From assembly GCF_958295425.1 (NCBI RefSeq), contig NC_081154.1, positions 16,856,364 to 16,920,363 on the forward strand: a stretch of 64,000 nucleotides of DNA. Direction: 5' to 3'. Below are positions 63,264 to 64,000 of the stretch, in pieces. Position 1 is the first letter of the stretch. Each line of letters begins with the position of its first letter. Made by a program: the position numbers and the translations under genes. This stretch comes from Solea solea. Its lineage: Eukaryota > Chordata > Actinopteri > Pleuronectiformes > Soleidae. The notes beneath the pieces were generated by a model, which made no database searches, was not told where the DNA came from, and was given only the letters and a program-made list of their open reading frames with translations.

Positions 63264-63540
63264 GATTAGACCGCACCACATGTCAAGTCTGACACCTCAC
63301 TCTTGAAATAACTGCACGGTTCAACAGACTGAAAATGTCACATGCTGGACAACCAGGAACAAATCAACCCCAATAGTTTGTACAAGAAAATTACTTTGTG
63401 TGTCACATCGTAAACGCATTGCTTTAATTTTAGTGTCGCTGTTTGTGTAAAAAAGAAAGATGTTATTCTAGAGGATTTAATGTAACTAATTTGTTTAATG
63501 ATGGAATGAATGAATAAAAACGTGTTTTTTATGATTATGA
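63264..63540 (+). other. lrp2: lrp2 3' untranslated region (approximate end)
   Basis: Non-coding sequence from the stop codon to roughly 25 bases past the AATAAA at 63513. The exact cleavage site cannot be read from sequence alone. Confidence 0.7.
63513..63518 (+). promoter_or_regulatory. Polyadenylation signal AATAAA
   Basis: Canonical hexamer 250 bp after the stop, followed by TG/T-rich sequence (63527-63560) suitable as a downstream element. Confidence 0.75.
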
Positions 63541-64000
63541 TAAGTTTGTTGTGGCTCTTTTGTTTGGAAAATGATATTAAAGTGGGGTTTGGGTTTTGAA
63601 GAGCACATATAATTTTTTGACTTCAGTGTTTGAGAACATTTGTTGACATTTACGCAAGTGACTCAAATCGAATGAGGCAGCAGTAGACCAGCAGCTCCTG
63701 TGTTCCCTTAAGCCCCATGGACTTAAGTGCAGTGGCATTAACCGTTTGCAAACTTCAGTTTTGATCCAAAAAGGCTGTGTTAGGGTGAGCGTGGCAAACA
63801 TACTGTTCAGACTAAAGCAGGTGTATCAGCTCATATAACCACACTCCATAAACCAGAGTGTCCGTGGGCTCTTAAAAAGTATTAAAAGATGATAAATCAA
63901 TTTTGGGAAAGTGAAGGCCCTTAAAAAGTATTAAAAAGTCTTAATCGTGGTTTCATGAGGTAAAAAATTTTGTCCATATAGAGTTTGACTTCTAAAAATA
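63541..64000. other. Downstream flank without a gene
   Basis: No coding frame with homology I recognise. At 63850-63955 there is a short stretch containing two copies of CTTAAAAAGTATTAAAA, which looks like part of a dispersed repeat. Confidence 0.5.

Noticed and set aside
60911..60950. CRISPR-like array
   Set aside because: Direct 10-bp tandem copies with no spacers, inside a transposon copy in an animal genome.
1..63263. LRP1 or LRP1B as the gene identity
   Set aside because: LDLa cluster sizes fit, but LRP1 has six EGF modules before the membrane, a furin site and a different tail; here there are two EGF-like modules and a DSDV end.

Overview
The window is vertebrate genomic DNA, almost certainly from a teleost fish. 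The evidence is one very large, intron-rich animal receptor gene on the + strand, spliceosomal GT..AG introns throughout, and introns packed with the mix of transposons typical of fish genomes (Tc1/mariner, hAT, PIF-Harbinger-like and piggyBac-like elements, a Penelope-like element, tRNA-derived SINEs, AT microsatellites).

The only host gene I can support is megalin, the LDL-receptor-related protein 2 gene (lrp2), without its 5' end. I read 71 coding exons from position 1 to the stop codon at 63261-63263. Their reading phases join without one break, giving about 4,190 codons. Domain order is the diagnostic evidence: propellers I-II (1-8155), 8 LDLa repeats (8930-14248), two EGF domains, propellers III-VI (15940-28108), 10 LDLa repeats (28875-37095), two EGF domains, propeller VII (38082-40586), 11 LDLa repeats (40690-48920), two EGF domains, propeller VIII (50822-55323), two EGF-like modules, one membrane helix (56522-56600) and a cytoplasmic tail of about 180 residues ending in Asp-Ser-Asp-Val. 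The 8/10/11 LDLa pattern is shared by LRP1 and LRP2, but only LRP2 has so few EGF modules between the last propeller and the membrane and a PDZ-type C-terminus. The missing 5' part should hold the signal peptide, the first LDLa cluster and roughly eight exons (human LRP2 has 79 exons and 4,655 residues). I cannot tell from the sequence alone whether this is the lrp2a or the lrp2b paralogue.

The tail is the most interesting coding part: four NPxY endocytic/adaptor motifs, each on its own exon, with all internal tail boundaries in phase 0. The small exon carrying the second motif (60110-60187) lies between two direct copies of a 1.1 kb repeat.

Nothing else in the window looks like an active gene. 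The introns record layered transposon insertions, several dated relative to each other by nesting and target-site duplications. A piggyBac transposase remnant (31109-32450, minus), a Penelope-like remnant (26600-27260, minus), a Tc1/mariner remnant (750-1015, plus) and a truncated integrase-type remnant (49161-49560, plus) are the recognisable transposon coding pieces, all broken. Downstream of the stop lies a short 3' UTR with a polyadenylation signal at 63513, then about 460 bp with no gene. I found no RNA genes, CRISPR arrays, operons or novel defence-type system.
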